Of a stretch of DNA of 64,000 bases, positions 1 through 9,918 are shown piece by piece (position 1 is the first letter of the stretch; each line of letters begins with the position of its first letter). The position numbers were made by a program, and so were the translations under genes. The stretch is from JAJCYL01 sp965206015 (GTDB lineage: Bacteria > Bacteroidota > Bacteroidia > Cytophagales > Cyclobacteriaceae), in the NCBI GenBank assembly GCA_965206015.1, contig CBDBIW010000016.1, positions 372,001 to 436,000 of the forward strand, given 5' to 3'. The notes under the pieces were generated by a model. It worked only from the letters and a program-made list of their open reading frames with translations, was not told where the DNA came from and ran no database searches.

Positions 1-2401
1 AGCTTTGCACCATTCTACCCCTGGAATCTGTGATTTGAATGGACGCATTATCCTCAGGTATATTCTCTAAATAAAAATTAATCGCTGCACTGAATCCCCT
101 TCGCCCACCTACATTGGTCCGATAGGTAGCTCTTGGAGGGAATAAGAATCGTTCCTGGCCAATCAGAGACTCATTGACGTTGTGAAGTGGAGTTAAGTCG
201 TCAAGAATCCAGAATGAACGGCCTTGGGTACTGATGACTAAATCCTGGTTATGAACCTCCATGTCCGTCACGGGGGTAACCGGTAAGTTCAACTGAAAAG
301 GTTGCCAGCTTTGGCCATCATTGAACGAAATATAAATGCCAAATTCAGTTCCGGCATATAATAGACCCTTTTTGTCGGGGTCTTCAGCAATGGCCCTGAC
401 AAAGGAGGTGGAAGGAATTCCGTTAGAACCTGTTGTGAGCGTACTCCAGCTTTTACCATGGTCATTTGTCCTGAAAATATAAGGCCTGAAATCATTGTCG
501 CGGTATTTATAGACGGCCACAAATGCACGGCCCGACTGATGTGTTGAAAGCTCGATTTTGTTGACAGTGCCTTCATTTGGCATACCCGGAGGTGTAATAT
601 TGGACCAATTTTTCCCTCCATCCGTTGTGACATGAATCAAACCGTCATCTGAGCCTGCCCATATTTCACCACTATTAACCGGCGACTCTTCCAGGGCAAA
701 TATGGAAGAGTAAACTTCTACACCAGTGGCATCATGTTGAATTGGTCCGCCGGGGATGTCAAAGTATTTGTCCAGCGACCGGGTTAGGTCGGGGCTAATT
801 ATCTCCCAGGTTTGCCCATGGTTGGTAGATTTATGAACAAAATTCGAACCCATGTAGAGCTCAGATGTATGGTAGTTAGAGACAAATAGCGGAAAGTTCC
901 ATTGCCATCTATATTTAAGGTCTCTTTGCTCCGTACCTTCCGTATAGTGAGGATAAGCTGTCATTTGAAGTTCCTGCCCACTTTTTCTATTGTAATAGGT
1001 TATCTCTCCACTGTAAGTGCCAGCATAAATAATATCGAAATCGGTTGGGTGAGCTGCTACGTCAGCACTTTCTCCTCCTCCAATTGCTTCCCAATGTTCT
1101 GTATTGGAAATGGAAGGCAACGATTGACTGGGCACAGAAATAGTTGTATTATCCTGTTGCCCTGCATAGACCCTGTAGGGAAACTGGTTGTCCACTGTGA
1201 CCCGGTAGAATTCGGAGGTCGGCTGATTTTCCTGGGTTGACCAGCTTTTACCGCCATTTAAACTGATGTTAGCACCACCGTCATTGCAGTTAATCATGAT
1301 ATCGGTGTCATTAGGATTGACCCAGACACCATGATTATCCCCATGGGGAGTCCCTATTCGCTCAAAATTTTCACCTCCGTCGATGGACTTGTAGAACCCT
1401 GTATTTGATGAATAAACCGTGTTTTCATCTTGGGGATCAGCGGTTAAATGTGTGTAGTACCATCCTCTTTGCCTTTGGTGGTGATCCCGATTGATGCGTT
1501 TCCAGCTAGTTCCTCCATCTTCCGATAGGTAGAGGCCTCCACTCTCCTCTTCTGCTGCCTGAATGAGTGCCCAAACCCGCAGAGGGTTGGCGGGAGATAC
1601 GGCAACAGCAATTCTTCCTAAAAGACCGGTTGGTAACCCGCCTTCTAATTTCTTCCAGGAGTCTCCGCTATCATTGGAGCGATAGATGCCACCCTCCTTG
1701 CCACCGTCGATCATGGCATAGGGCTTACGTTCACCTCTCCACGCAGCTGCATAGAGGATGCGTGGGTTTTCAGGATTCATGGCTATGTCAATCACCCCGG
1801 TTTCATCGCTGATAAAAAGAGACTTGGTCCAGTTGTTTCCTCCATCGGTACTTTTGAAAAGACCTCTCTCGGCATTAGGGCCAAATATATTTCCCAGAAC
1901 TGCAACATAAACCAGGTTAGGATCAGAAGGATGAACAATGATTTTTGCCATTTGACCCGCTGATTTAAGCCCTGAAAATGACCATGTTTTGCCCTGGTCA
2001 GTCGATTTATACATACCAACACCCGGTGATATATTTCCACGTGTACAGGCAGAACCGGTGCCCATATAAATTACATTGGGGTCAGAATCTGCTACCGTAA
2101 TTGCTCCTATTGAACCAGTTGCAATTTGTCCATCGGTAATATTGTTCCAGGAAGTCCCTGCATCGTCTGTCCTCCACACGCCACCACCAGTGGTTCCCAT
2201 AAAAAATGTAAACGGCTTGTCCGGAATACCAGTAATTGCTGTAGATCTACCTCCCCGACTGGGTCCAACGGACCTGTATTTCATTCCGTCAAAATACTTG
2301 GCATCTATTTGTTGAGGTGCAGGTTGATTCTTACTTCTTTTTTGGGCATCTAAAGAGAATGTTATCAATAACAAGCCTAAAATGGTCGCAGTAGTTTTCA
2401 T
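1..2401 (-). CDS. Sortilin/BNR-repeat beta-propeller protein, 3' end outside the window
   Basis: An open frame of 800 codons runs from an ATG at 2401 to the left edge without a stop, so the C-terminus is missing. Residues 1-19 form a signal peptide ending in SLDAQ, so the product is exported. The rest is dense in Asp-box/BNR blades of the type SxDGGxxW (for example TDDAGTSWNN, STDQGKTWS, SEDGGTSWKR, TTDGGKNWSN), as in the VPS10/sortilin-like 'glycosyl hydrolase' family of about 1000 residues that is common in Bacteroidota. I see no catalytic motif that proves hydrolase activity; the fold is safe, the function is not. The next gene upstream on the same strand is the broken aminopeptidase, so a secreted peptide-degrading context is possible but unproven. 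Confidence 0.85.
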   Translation of the reverse strand, partial: MKTTATILGLLLITFSLDAQKRSKNQPAPQQIDAKYFDGMKYRSVGPSRGGRSTAITGIPDKPFTFFMGTTGGGVWRTDDAGTSWNNITDGQIATGSIGAITVADSDPNVIYMGTGSACTRGNISPGVGMYKSTDQGKTWSFSGLKSAGQMAKIIVHPSDPNLVYVAVLGNIFGPNAERGLFKSTDGGNNWTKSLFISDETGVIDIAMNPENPRILYAAAWRGERKPYAMIDGGKEGGIYRSNDSGDSWKKLEGGLPTGLLGRIAVAVSPANPLRVWALIQAAEEESGGLYLSEDGGTSWKRINRDHHQRQRGWYYTHLTADPQDENTVYSSNTGFYKSIDGGENFERIGTPHGDNHGVWVNPNDTDIMINCNDGGANISLNGGKSWSTQENQPTSEFYRVTVDNQFPYRVYAGQQDNTTISVPSQSLPSISNTEHWEAIGGGESADVAAHPTDFDIIYAGTYSGEITYYNRKSGQELQMTAYPHYTEGTEQRDLKYRWQWNFPLFVSNYHTSELYMGSNFVHKSTNHGQTWEIISPDLTRSLDKYFDIPGGPIQHDATGVEVYSSIFALEESPVNSGEIWAGSDDGLIHVTTDGGKNWSNITPPGMPNEGTVNKIELSTHQSGRAFVAVYKYRDNDFRPYIFRTNDHGKSWSTLTTGSNGIPSTSFVRAIAEDPDKKGLLYAGTEFGIYISFNDGQSWQPFQLNLPVTPVTDMEVHNQDLVISTQGRSFWILDDLTPLHNVNESLIGQERFLFPPRATYRTNVGGRRGFSAAINFYLENIPEDNASIQITDSRGRMVQS

Positions 2402-2526
2402 TAACAGTGATTTTATTCTCCGCTGAATATATGTAATGGTCAATCAAAATCTAAATCATTTTATTGAAACAGGCACATAAATCCATGGTCATTAATTTCA
2501 GAGGGACAGGCTGCTGCCTGACCGCT

Positions 2527-3640
2527 CTAATCGGCAGATTGTCGAATATAGCCCCGTCCATGCACAACTACGGTGAAACCGGTAAGTATATTGATCGGGA
2601 TAATCCTGCAAATGATCAACTGAATCCATTGGACACCTGCGTGGTCCACATTGCCTCCAACTTCAATGCTGTTGCCAAGCCTTAAACTTATGACACCATC
2701 TCCGTAGCCATAATAGGATACATGATCATAGTTATCAGGTTGAATCAATTTCGGGTTGAACCCTATACCAATTTCTCTGAAATACTGTAGACCTGGTAAC
2801 GCTTTCATTTTAGCTTCAAATGCTGATTTGCCTTTGTCTGCCTCCACCATTGTCACCTTCCCTCTATCAAAGGTCAATTTGAGATTCTCCACTTCAATAC
2901 CCGAGATATTTCCCGAACCAATAACCAGTAGGCCATTGACGGTTTCTTCTAGTGGTGACACCCGAATGGCACCAGCCGGCAATTCAATTTCACGTTCTAT
3001 TCTGACTTTGGCAGTCTTCATTCTTTTAGCTGAAGCATCTCCATTTTGTTTGGTAATGGTTCTATCTCCTAGAGAAAAAGGTGAGATTGGTGCCCGACGG
3101 GGAGATAACTTCCACGTTGCCGGACCTTAAGATTTTATTGGCCCTCTCCTGCCGTTTGTCAAGCGCACCATAGTCAATGTCCAATGCACTTAAATTTATG
3201 GCATCATAAACGGCATTGTGAGTTCCATTGGTGCTGTCCCAGTTTCGGGTACCGTCGGCCCAATGAAAATGAATTTGCCTACCCCTGCCAGCATCTAGCC
3301 AATCTGTAAGAGCACTTACCTGGCTTGCAGGATGGTTGGCTAATCTCCTGATCGGCAACCAGATGTAGATATCGGTATTACTAAGCTGTTGGGTGAAGTT
3401 TTTGACCGGACCATATGGCAGAACAGTTACTGATTCAACTTTCTCTTTTATTTTTCGCTCCAACACAGCCGGGAATCCGGGCAATGATTCCTGATCGTAC
3501 CTGATAACCACGGTTTCATTCGATTCCGGCTTTAATGATTTGATAATTTGATCGGCCATTTTCGGATAGATAGACTCCAGAGACTGACCACATACGGTAT
3601 AGGTAATTGATAATATTGCAAGTGATAGAACAAATCGCAT
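2527..3640 (-). pseudogene. Aminopeptidase (M29-like) split by a frameshift
   Basis: Two adjacent frames encode one protein. The first (3640 to 3062) starts with a signal peptide (MRFVLSLAILSITYTVCGQ) and ends at NLTFFSRR-stop. The second continues from the same point as NLTFSLGDRTITKQNG and runs to 2527. Removing one T from the T5 run near 3077-3081 restores a single frame of about 370 residues. Landmarks resemble M29-type metallo-aminopeptidases: a VISPSGTNLTF segment, LPAGAIRVSPLEETVNG with the Glu/Asn-Gly region, and GIGFNPKL and GGNVDHAGVQW near the C-terminus. Family assignment is from pattern memory, not a search. The defect is a single homopolymer base, so sequencing error is possible. 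Confidence 0.7.
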
Positions 3641-3699
3641 TTTCTTTCTTTTTCTCCAAAATAGCCAAAGAATGGTGACAAGTGATGACCTCCCGTCAC

Positions 3700-3731
3700 T
3701 TTGGATTGTCTCCTGACAGAGTTTACATTTG
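3700..3731 (+). promoter_or_regulatory. Bacteroidota-type promoter for the DUF5916 gene
   Basis: TTTG at 3700-3703 and TACATTTG at 3724-3731 are 20 bp apart, matching the -33 TTTG and -7 TAnnTTTG consensus of the primary sigma factor in Bacteroidota. It lies 31 bp before the GTG at 3763, giving a short leader. Confidence 0.55.
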
Positions 3732-3762
3732 GTAATTCACAATTTTCATTTAATCTTTCACC

Positions 3763-5967
3763 GTGAAAATTTTGTTGATACAGGTACTGTTGTTGTCAAT
3801 AACATCGATAGCCTATGGGCAGGATGAAGAGGTTAAATCAATTGCGGCTCAAAAGATTGAGCGAGCAGAAATTATCCTCGATGGCCGTCTGGATGAGTCT
3901 TTTTGGTCTGAGATTGGGGCCAGTGGTGGCTTTTTAATGCAGGAACCTCAAGAAGGCGGAGCACCAACGGATAGAACGGAAATCAGGATAGCCTACGATG
4001 AAAACAACTTATACATCGGAGCAATTATGTATGATTCTGATCCTGGTGAGATTAAGTCTTTTCAGAGGAAACGGGATGCTCCACTAAGCACCGACGACCG
4101 TTTTATGTGGATACTCGACACCTTTTTAGATGCCAGGAATGCCTATTTTTTTGAGATCAATCCCGGAGGGTTAATGGGTGACGGGCTGTTGACCATAGGC
4201 CAGGGAACCACTGTTAATAAAGATTGGGACGGCATTTGGAGGCCCTGGACGCACATTGGAGATTTTGGCTGGTCTACAGAAATCAGGATCCCGTTTCGAA
4301 CATTGAATTTTGACCCCTCCAGTGACACCTGGGGTATAAACTTTCAGCGTACAATCAGGCGAAAAAATGAAGAATTACTCTGGACCGGTCACCAGAGAAA
4401 CCAAGGACTGATAAGGCCTCAGAATGCAGGCCGGATGACGGGGCTAAAAGGCATATCACAAGGAATGGGGCTGGAAGTGGTGCCCTACGGAAAAGTTGAA
4501 CGTAGCAGGTTTGAAATGGAAGATGAGCAAAGTTTTGACCAAACCACCAAAGCCGGTGGTGGGGTTGATATCAATTACAGTATCACACCCGGGCTTAAGG
4601 CTTCTTTCACTCTGAATACAGATTTTGCAGAAACGGAGGTCGATACTCGCCAGGTGAATCTCACTCGGTTTCCCCTATTCTTTCCTGAAAGAAGAGATTT
4701 CTTTTTAGAGGGAGCTAATATTTGGCAGTTTGCCCCTCGCAGTGGGGTTACCCCCTATTTCAGCAGGCGGATAGGCCTGGAGAAGGGGAATCCAGTTCCC
4801 GTCAATTACGGCGGAAGAATTATTGGGCGTTTAGGGAAATTTGAAATAGCGGTACTTCAGGTAAGAACCAGTGCCCAGGACACTGTAAACGCCGAGGATT
4901 TTTCAGTAATACGGGTGAAAAGGAATTTCCTGAAAGAAAGCACGATTGGTGTAGTCTACACCAGGAGGCATACCAAAGACGGAGAAGAGTATTTTGACCC
5001 AGTTCAGGACAGGCATACATTAGGTACGGACCTTGGACTGAATACTTCTAAATTTATGGGGAACAAAAATCTCCAGTTCCAGGCCTTTTATGTTTTTCAC
5101 AATTCCTTTTCCCCACTGGATGAGGATACTGATATCGCGGACCGTTCGTCCCGAGGAATAAGATTAAACTTCCCAAATCGACCCTGGTCAGCCGCGGTTT
5201 CTTACCGGGAATTTGGGGTTGCATTTGATCCGGCAGTTGGTTTTAATAGAAGAAATTCCTTTCGGAGGGTGGAGCCCCGATTTACCTACTCACCTCTAAT
5301 CGAGAAAAGCGATTTGATTCGGGAACTTACCTGGGAACTTAGCTTTGAGCATCTCATGAGTTTGGGCTGGAACAAACTGACTCAAAATATCCGATTGACT
5401 CCGGTTCAGGTGAGGTTTGAAACCGGTGATCAAATCGCCTATCAATTTATTAGAAACTTCGAATTGCTTACTGAAGATTTTGATATCCTCGGTGACGGAT
5501 CGATAGTAGTACCTACTGATAGTTATGTGAACTGGACTCATACAATTGAAATTGAGGCGGCAAACTATAGAAGAGTAGTTTTTGATTTTATAATTAATAC
5601 GGGTGGATTTTGGTCGGGTACCAGCATACAATACGAAACCAGGCTAACTGTCAGGCCAATTTCAGGTATCAATTTAACTACAGAGTACAGCTATACGGAT
5701 GCTAATCTCAGTGAGGGAAACTTTGACACAAATCTGATTCGATTTATCGGGAATTTTGATTTCACTCCATTCATATCTTTTTCTAACAATATCCAATTTG
5801 ATGACCTAAGCAAGAAACTGGGCTGGAATAGTCGATTTCGCTATACCATCACTCCTGGATCAGACATATTCCTGGTTTATAATCACAATTGGATAGATGA
5901 TGAAGACCGATTCCGTACCACTTCAAATACCGGGGTGATGAAAGCTGCGTTTACCCACAGGTTTTAG
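3763..5967 (+). CDS. DUF5916 outer-membrane protein with CBM9-like N-domain
   Basis: A 734-residue secreted protein. The start is GTG (GTGAAAATTTTG); no in-frame ATG precedes the signal peptide (residues 1-20, ending SIAYGQ). Residues about 30-210 look like a family 9 carbohydrate-binding-type beta-sandwich (LDGRLDESFW, RIAYDENNLYIG, TEIRIPFRTL). The remainder is the DUF5916 region, ending in alternating beta-strand sequence and a C-terminal aromatic-rich strand (AAFTHRF), as expected of an outer-membrane beta-barrel. Proteins of this architecture are frequent in Bacteroidota but have no established substrate. A promoter-like site sits directly upstream and the gene stands alone, convergent with trpS. 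Confidence 0.85.
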   Translation: MKILLIQVLLLSITSIAYGQDEEVKSIAAQKIERAEIILDGRLDESFWSEIGASGGFLMQEPQEGGAPTDRTEIRIAYDENNLYIGAIMYDSDPGEIKSFQRKRDAPLSTDDRFMWILDTFLDARNAYFFEINPGGLMGDGLLTIGQGTTVNKDWDGIWRPWTHIGDFGWSTEIRIPFRTLNFDPSSDTWGINFQRTIRRKNEELLWTGHQRNQGLIRPQNAGRMTGLKGISQGMGLEVVPYGKVERSRFEMEDEQSFDQTTKAGGGVDINYSITPGLKASFTLNTDFAETEVDTRQVNLTRFPLFFPERRDFFLEGANIWQFAPRSGVTPYFSRRIGLEKGNPVPVNYGGRIIGRLGKFEIAVLQVRTSAQDTVNAEDFSVIRVKRNFLKESTIGVVYTRRHTKDGEEYFDPVQDRHTLGTDLGLNTSKFMGNKNLQFQAFYVFHNSFSPLDEDTDIADRSSRGIRLNFPNRPWSAAVSYREFGVAFDPAVGFNRRNSFRRVEPRFTYSPLIEKSDLIRELTWELSFEHLMSLGWNKLTQNIRLTPVQVRFETGDQIAYQFIRNFELLTEDFDILGDGSIVVPTDSYVNWTHTIEIEAANYRRVVFDFIINTGGFWSGTSIQYETRLTVRPISGINLTTEYSYTDANLSEGNFDTNLIRFIGNFDFTPFISFSNNIQFDDLSKKLGWNSRFRYTITPGSDIFLVYNHNWIDDEDRFRTTSNTGVMKAAFTHRF

Positions 5968-6090
5968 GCCCCTTAAGTTGTCTTGACCCTAATAAATTAA
6001 TGCTTTAGTTAAGTTTTATAGCCCTCGACAGGGGCTCAGGGTGAAATAGATTGACGTCTTAGCCAAGGTTCTAAAGTCCTGTTATAAGGC

Positions 6091-7089
6091 TTAAGATGAA
6101 GCCCGACCGAAGCCTAATTTTTCTCTGACTCTGCTGAGTACCGCTCCAATAACCACCCGGGCCTTCTCCTCTCCTTCTTGTAGTTTTTGCTCTACGTCTT
6201 CAGGATGTTGCATTAGCCATTCAAACTTTTCACGTACGTTTCCGAATTTATCCACAATCAATTCAAAGAGCTCCTGTTTGGCGTGGCCATAACCGTAGTT
6301 GCCACCAAGATACTTGGCCCTTAATTGCTCCGTTTGGTCCTGGGAACCTAACATCTTATATAAGGCAAAGACATTACAGGTATCGGGTTTTTTTGGTTCC
6401 TCCAATGGTGTACTGTCTGTTACGATAGCCATCACATTTTTTCGCAGCAGTTTATCCGTTTGAAAGATATCAATGGTATTGCCATATGACTTGCTCATTT
6501 TATTGCCATCAGTTCCGGGGATTACCATGATCCTCTCGTCGATCTTGACTTCCGGTACTACAAAAGTTTCTCCGTATTGGTGGTTAAATGAGTTGGCGAT
6601 ATCCCGGGTAATTTCGAGGTGCTGTTTCTGATCTTTTCCCACAGGAACAAAGTTAGCGTCATAGCCTATAATATCGGCAGCCATCAGCACCGGATAAGTG
6701 AAAATCCCCGCATTTATTTTACTTTTCTGACCCTGTCCGAGTTTGTCCAGTTTGTCTTTGTAGGAATGTGCATTTTCCAACATGGGTATCGGGGTAAAAC
6801 AAGTCAAAAACCAGGTTAATTCGCAAACCTCAATGACCCTTGACTGCCTATAGAAGGTGTTTTTGTCTGTATCAAATCCAACTGCCAACCAGGCAGCCGC
6901 AGTGGCCAGTGTGTTTTGCTTTCTGACTTCGGCATCCTTGATGGTAGTAGCTGAATGAAGGTCTGCAATAAAAAAGAAGGAATCATTCTCAAGCTTTTTT
7001 GACATTTCAATGGCCGGTAAATAAGCACCCAATAAATTTCCCAAGTGTGGTTTTCCTGAACTCTGTATTCCTGTAAGTATTCTTGCCAT
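6091..7089 (-). CDS. trpS: Tryptophanyl-tRNA synthetase
   Basis: The 332-residue length is normal for bacterial TrpRS. This class I synthetase charges tRNA-Trp in the cytoplasm. The HIGH-type motif is PHLGN at residues 14-18 after GIQSSGKP, the KMSKS loop is KMSKS inside GTDGNKMSKSYGN, and the Trp-pocket region (SATTIKD, GFDTDKNTFYRQS) is intact. It is monocistronic, convergent with the DUF5916 gene and divergent from the ridA remnant. No Trp leader or riboswitch is visible upstream. Confidence 0.97.
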   Translation of the reverse strand: MARILTGIQSSGKPHLGNLLGAYLPAIEMSKKLENDSFFFIADLHSATTIKDAEVRKQNTLATAAAWLAVGFDTDKNTFYRQSRVIEVCELTWFLTCFTPIPMLENAHSYKDKLDKLGQGQKSKINAGIFTYPVLMAADIIGYDANFVPVGKDQKQHLEITRDIANSFNHQYGETFVVPEVKIDERIMVIPGTDGNKMSKSYGNTIDIFQTDKLLRKNVMAIVTDSTPLEEPKKPDTCNVFALYKMLGSQDQTEQLRAKYLGGNYGYGHAKQELFELIVDKFGNVREKFEWLMQHPEDVEQKLQEGEEKARVVIGAVLSRVREKLGFGRASS

Positions 7090-7214
7090 TTAACAAACAA
7101 ATTTGCGCAAAGGAAAGAAATTTAAAAGCCTTTAGTAGCTTTAGGCCTTGCCTGATTTCAAAAAATGAAAAAATAATTGTTGTTCAAATCATTCTATTGG
7201 CTACATTGGAAGTA

Positions 7215-7600
7215 ATGGTTCAATCAATTGATAAAGAATACATTAATCCCGCCAGCGGGTACAGTAATGCGGTGACGGTCACTGCCAATAAGGTAAAGAC
7301 ACTTTATGTAGCCGGGCAGGCAGGAAATGTAAAACACTTGAAGAGCAAATTAGAAGTTCATTTACAAAGTGTACTTAAACAACTGGCTGCCGGGGGAGCT
7401 CAATTCTCAGACGTGGTTAAGATGAATACTTAAATATTGTCAACTACCGTGAGGAGGATTTTGATTTATCCCGAAGGATTAGGAAGGAAATGTTTGGAGA
7501 CCAGAATATGTCGGCCAATACCTTGCTCGGGGTAATTTCCTTGGCTACTGATGATGTGAAAGTTGAAATGAATGCGGTTGCTGTTTTTAATGTGAGTTAG
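7215..7600 (+). pseudogene. RidA-family enamine/imine deaminase, frameshifted
   Basis: The ATG at 7215 opens a RidA-like N-terminus (YINPASGYSNAV, LYVAGQAGN) that stops at 7431-7433 after DVVKMNT. The typical RidA C-terminus then follows in another frame (NIVNYREEDFDLSRRIRKEM, then a segment ending VEMNAVAVFNVS) to a TAG at 7600. Joined, the two parts make about 128 residues, the normal RidA length. RidA proteins hydrolyse reactive enamine/imine intermediates such as 2-aminoacrylate. The usual arginine-containing segment near the centre is degraded (GGAQFSD follows directly on VLKQLAAG), so this is probably a real pseudogene. Confidence 0.8.
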
Positions 7601-7620
7601 TTATTAAATAGATTATAGAC

Positions 7621-9201
7621 ATGGACATGAATAAAATGCGTTTTAGAATCCTTTATATTTCAATGATTTTTTTTGCGGTTGGCTGTGACCAGGCCAATAG
7701 CAATAAAAGATCAACTGATCTTCCTCGCATTGCAATTGCAGGAATTGCGATAGAATCTAGCACATTCTCACCAGCTCAAAGTCATGAAGAGGCCTTTCAC
7801 CCAAAGGTAGGGGATGAGATTTTTGAATCGTATCCCTTTTTATCCTCTGATTCGCTGAACAGAAAACGGGCCAATTGGATTCCTGCATTGAGAGGTCGTG
7901 CTTTACCTGGAGGTATTGTCACCAGAGAAGCTTATGAATCTATGGTGTCAAAGACGTTGCAAATACTAAAGGAAAATGGTCCTTACGACGGTCTATTTTA
8001 TGATATTCATGGGGCCATGAGTGTTGTTGGACTTGATGATCCAGAAGGTGATTTTATAATTAGGATTCGTGAAGTAATTGGCAAGCAAACCCTCATTTCG
8101 ACTTCAATGGATTTACATGGAAATGTTTCACAACGACTGGCTCAAAATACCGACCTTATTACGTGTTACAGGATGGCACCGCACGAAGATGCTTTGGAGT
8201 CAAAAAAACGTGCAGTGGATAATCTTCTGGACAGATTAGAAACTGGCAAAGGAAAACCAAAATTTAAGGCCTGGATTCCAGTACCAATTTTACTACCGGG
8301 AGAAAAAACAAGTACAAGAATAGAACCAGGAAAAAGTTTGTATGCCCAAGTTGCCCCTGCATCCAGACAAGACGGGGTTATAGATGCTGCCATTTGGGTG
8401 GGATACGCCTGGGCTGACGAACCTCGAAATCATGCGGTAGTAATGGTAACTGGCGACAACGAAAAAGCAGTGCGTAATGCAGCTGAGGGTTTGGCCCAAA
8501 GTTTTTGGGATGCGAGGGCGGAATTTGTTTTTGTAGCCCCAACTGGCACTCTTCACGAAATTTTGGATAAAGCGGTAGTTAGTGATAAACATCCATTTAT
8601 GATTAGTGATATGGGTGATAACCCCACAGCTGGAGGAGCAGGGGATGTAACCTGGACTTTGAATGAAATTCTTGGGCGGCCTGAGTTTAAAACTGAAAAC
8701 GGCCCCTCTCTTATTTATGCATCAATACCTGATCAGGATTTTATCAAGAAGGCAGTTGAGGCAGGAATTGGTGGAAAGGTTGAAGCTTACGCAGGAGCAG
8801 CAATTGATTCCCGCTATTCACCCCCTGTATTACTTTCAGGAACAATCCTGGCTATAGAACAAGGTGATGTACATGCAGAAACAGAAGTTGTAGTAAAAAT
8901 CGGAAGCGTATCAGTCATCGTTACGAACAAACGAAAGCCTTATCATAAAGAAAGTGATTTTACCAGACTGGGTTTAATTCCGAGAGAAACAGATATTGTA
9001 GTAGTGAAAATCGGTTATTTAGTACCAGAACTTTATGACATGAGGGCGGACTGGACAATGGCTCTAACACCTGGAGGCGTAGATCAGGACTTGATACGCC
9101 TTAATCATCAAAGAATTGTCAGGCCCATGTATCCTTTTGATGAGGAAATGGCGAATCCCGACCTAACGGCCAGATTGATTCCATTATCAGATGCGCTTTA
9201 A
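7621..9201 (+). CDS. M81 (MlrC-like) peptidase, lipoprotein
   Basis: 526 residues. The N-terminus is a lipoprotein signal with lipobox FAVGC (Cys near residue 21), so the enzyme is probably anchored in the envelope. The body matches the M81/MlrC family: IAGIAIESSTFSP at the start of the mature protein, YDIHGAM and SMDLHGN (Asp/His metal ligands), RMAPHEDALES, and the C-terminal DMGDNPTAGGAGD loop. MlrC was named for degradation of linearised microcystin; most homologues have unknown substrates, so microcystin use should not be assumed. The gene begins 20 bp after the ridA remnant and overlaps the next gene by 11 bp, suggesting co-transcription. Confidence 0.88.
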   Translation: MDMNKMRFRILYISMIFFAVGCDQANSNKRSTDLPRIAIAGIAIESSTFSPAQSHEEAFHPKVGDEIFESYPFLSSDSLNRKRANWIPALRGRALPGGIVTREAYESMVSKTLQILKENGPYDGLFYDIHGAMSVVGLDDPEGDFIIRIREVIGKQTLISTSMDLHGNVSQRLAQNTDLITCYRMAPHEDALESKKRAVDNLLDRLETGKGKPKFKAWIPVPILLPGEKTSTRIEPGKSLYAQVAPASRQDGVIDAAIWVGYAWADEPRNHAVVMVTGDNEKAVRNAAEGLAQSFWDARAEFVFVAPTGTLHEILDKAVVSDKHPFMISDMGDNPTAGGAGDVTWTLNEILGRPEFKTENGPSLIYASIPDQDFIKKAVEAGIGGKVEAYAGAAIDSRYSPPVLLSGTILAIEQGDVHAETEVVVKIGSVSVIVTNKRKPYHKESDFTRLGLIPRETDIVVVKIGYLVPELYDMRADWTMALTPGGVDQDLIRLNHQRIVRPMYPFDEEMANPDLTARLIPLSDAL

Positions 9202-9772
9202 CATCAACCGAATTCAATTTCCTTTATCAAACCGTGTCATTGTTAGTTGGCTGATCCTTACTCTATTAATTTTTGGTCATCATTTAAATGCCCAACAAAT
9301 TGATGAAATTCCAGTGAATGAAGCTGAACTAAACACGCCAGTCACGGCGTATAGTTCTGACATTGAATTAATCACCGGAAACGAGGACATTTATTTTGAA
9401 TATGAATGGCTCCGCAATAGTGTTCTCAAAAACATAGCGAATGGAATACGAGAAGGTGTTTATGTCGGATCAAAGCACAATATTATCAATGATATCAAGG
9501 CCTCTAAAACCACTTTTTTCTTCTACAGGGATAAGCTGTATAAAATCAGATGGTTTTATAAAAAGTCAGACTACGTTGGCATAAATGACATCGCTAATAA
9601 ACTGGATGATTTTTTGATTGCCAGATTTGGCAAAACAAATGACAAAGGATTTCTGACATCAAAGGTTTGGAGAGGAAGGGAAAAATACTTGCAAAGTTTC
9701 CTTGAAGAAGGTGAAGAATACCAAATTGAGTACAGAGATATGATTATACATGAAACAGTTCGTCAGTTATAA
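9191..9772 (+). CDS. Secreted protein of unknown function
   Basis: 193 residues starting at an ATG that overlaps the end of the M81 gene by 11 bp. Residues about 17-35 form a hydrophobic signal segment (VIVSWLILTLLIFG) ending in LNAQQ. The mature part is mixed alpha/beta with aromatic-rich strands (TTFFFYRDKLYKIRWFYKK) and an acidic C-terminal segment. I recognise no family. The overlap suggests translational coupling with the peptidase and possibly a shared envelope role. Confidence 0.65.
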   Translation: MRFNINRIQFPLSNRVIVSWLILTLLIFGHHLNAQQIDEIPVNEAELNTPVTAYSSDIELITGNEDIYFEYEWLRNSVLKNIANGIREGVYVGSKHNIINDIKASKTTFFFYRDKLYKIRWFYKKSDYVGINDIANKLDDFLIARFGKTNDKGFLTSKVWRGREKYLQSFLEEGEEYQIEYRDMIIHETVRQL

Positions 9773-9918
9773 GAGAGTTTTACCTGATAAAATAAGATGA
9801 GCATCAATCTGTTATTAAGTTGTTCAAATATTCGGATGTTAAAAAATTCCTAATTGATAATGTCTTCTATGATTTCAGGATAATACTTATCAATTTTGCC
9901 TTAATAAAAATTAATAAA

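Noticed and set aside
6010..6060. Possible terminator between the DUF5916 gene and trpS (GCCCTCGACAGGGGC)
   Set aside because: Pairing is poor and no T-tract follows on either strand.
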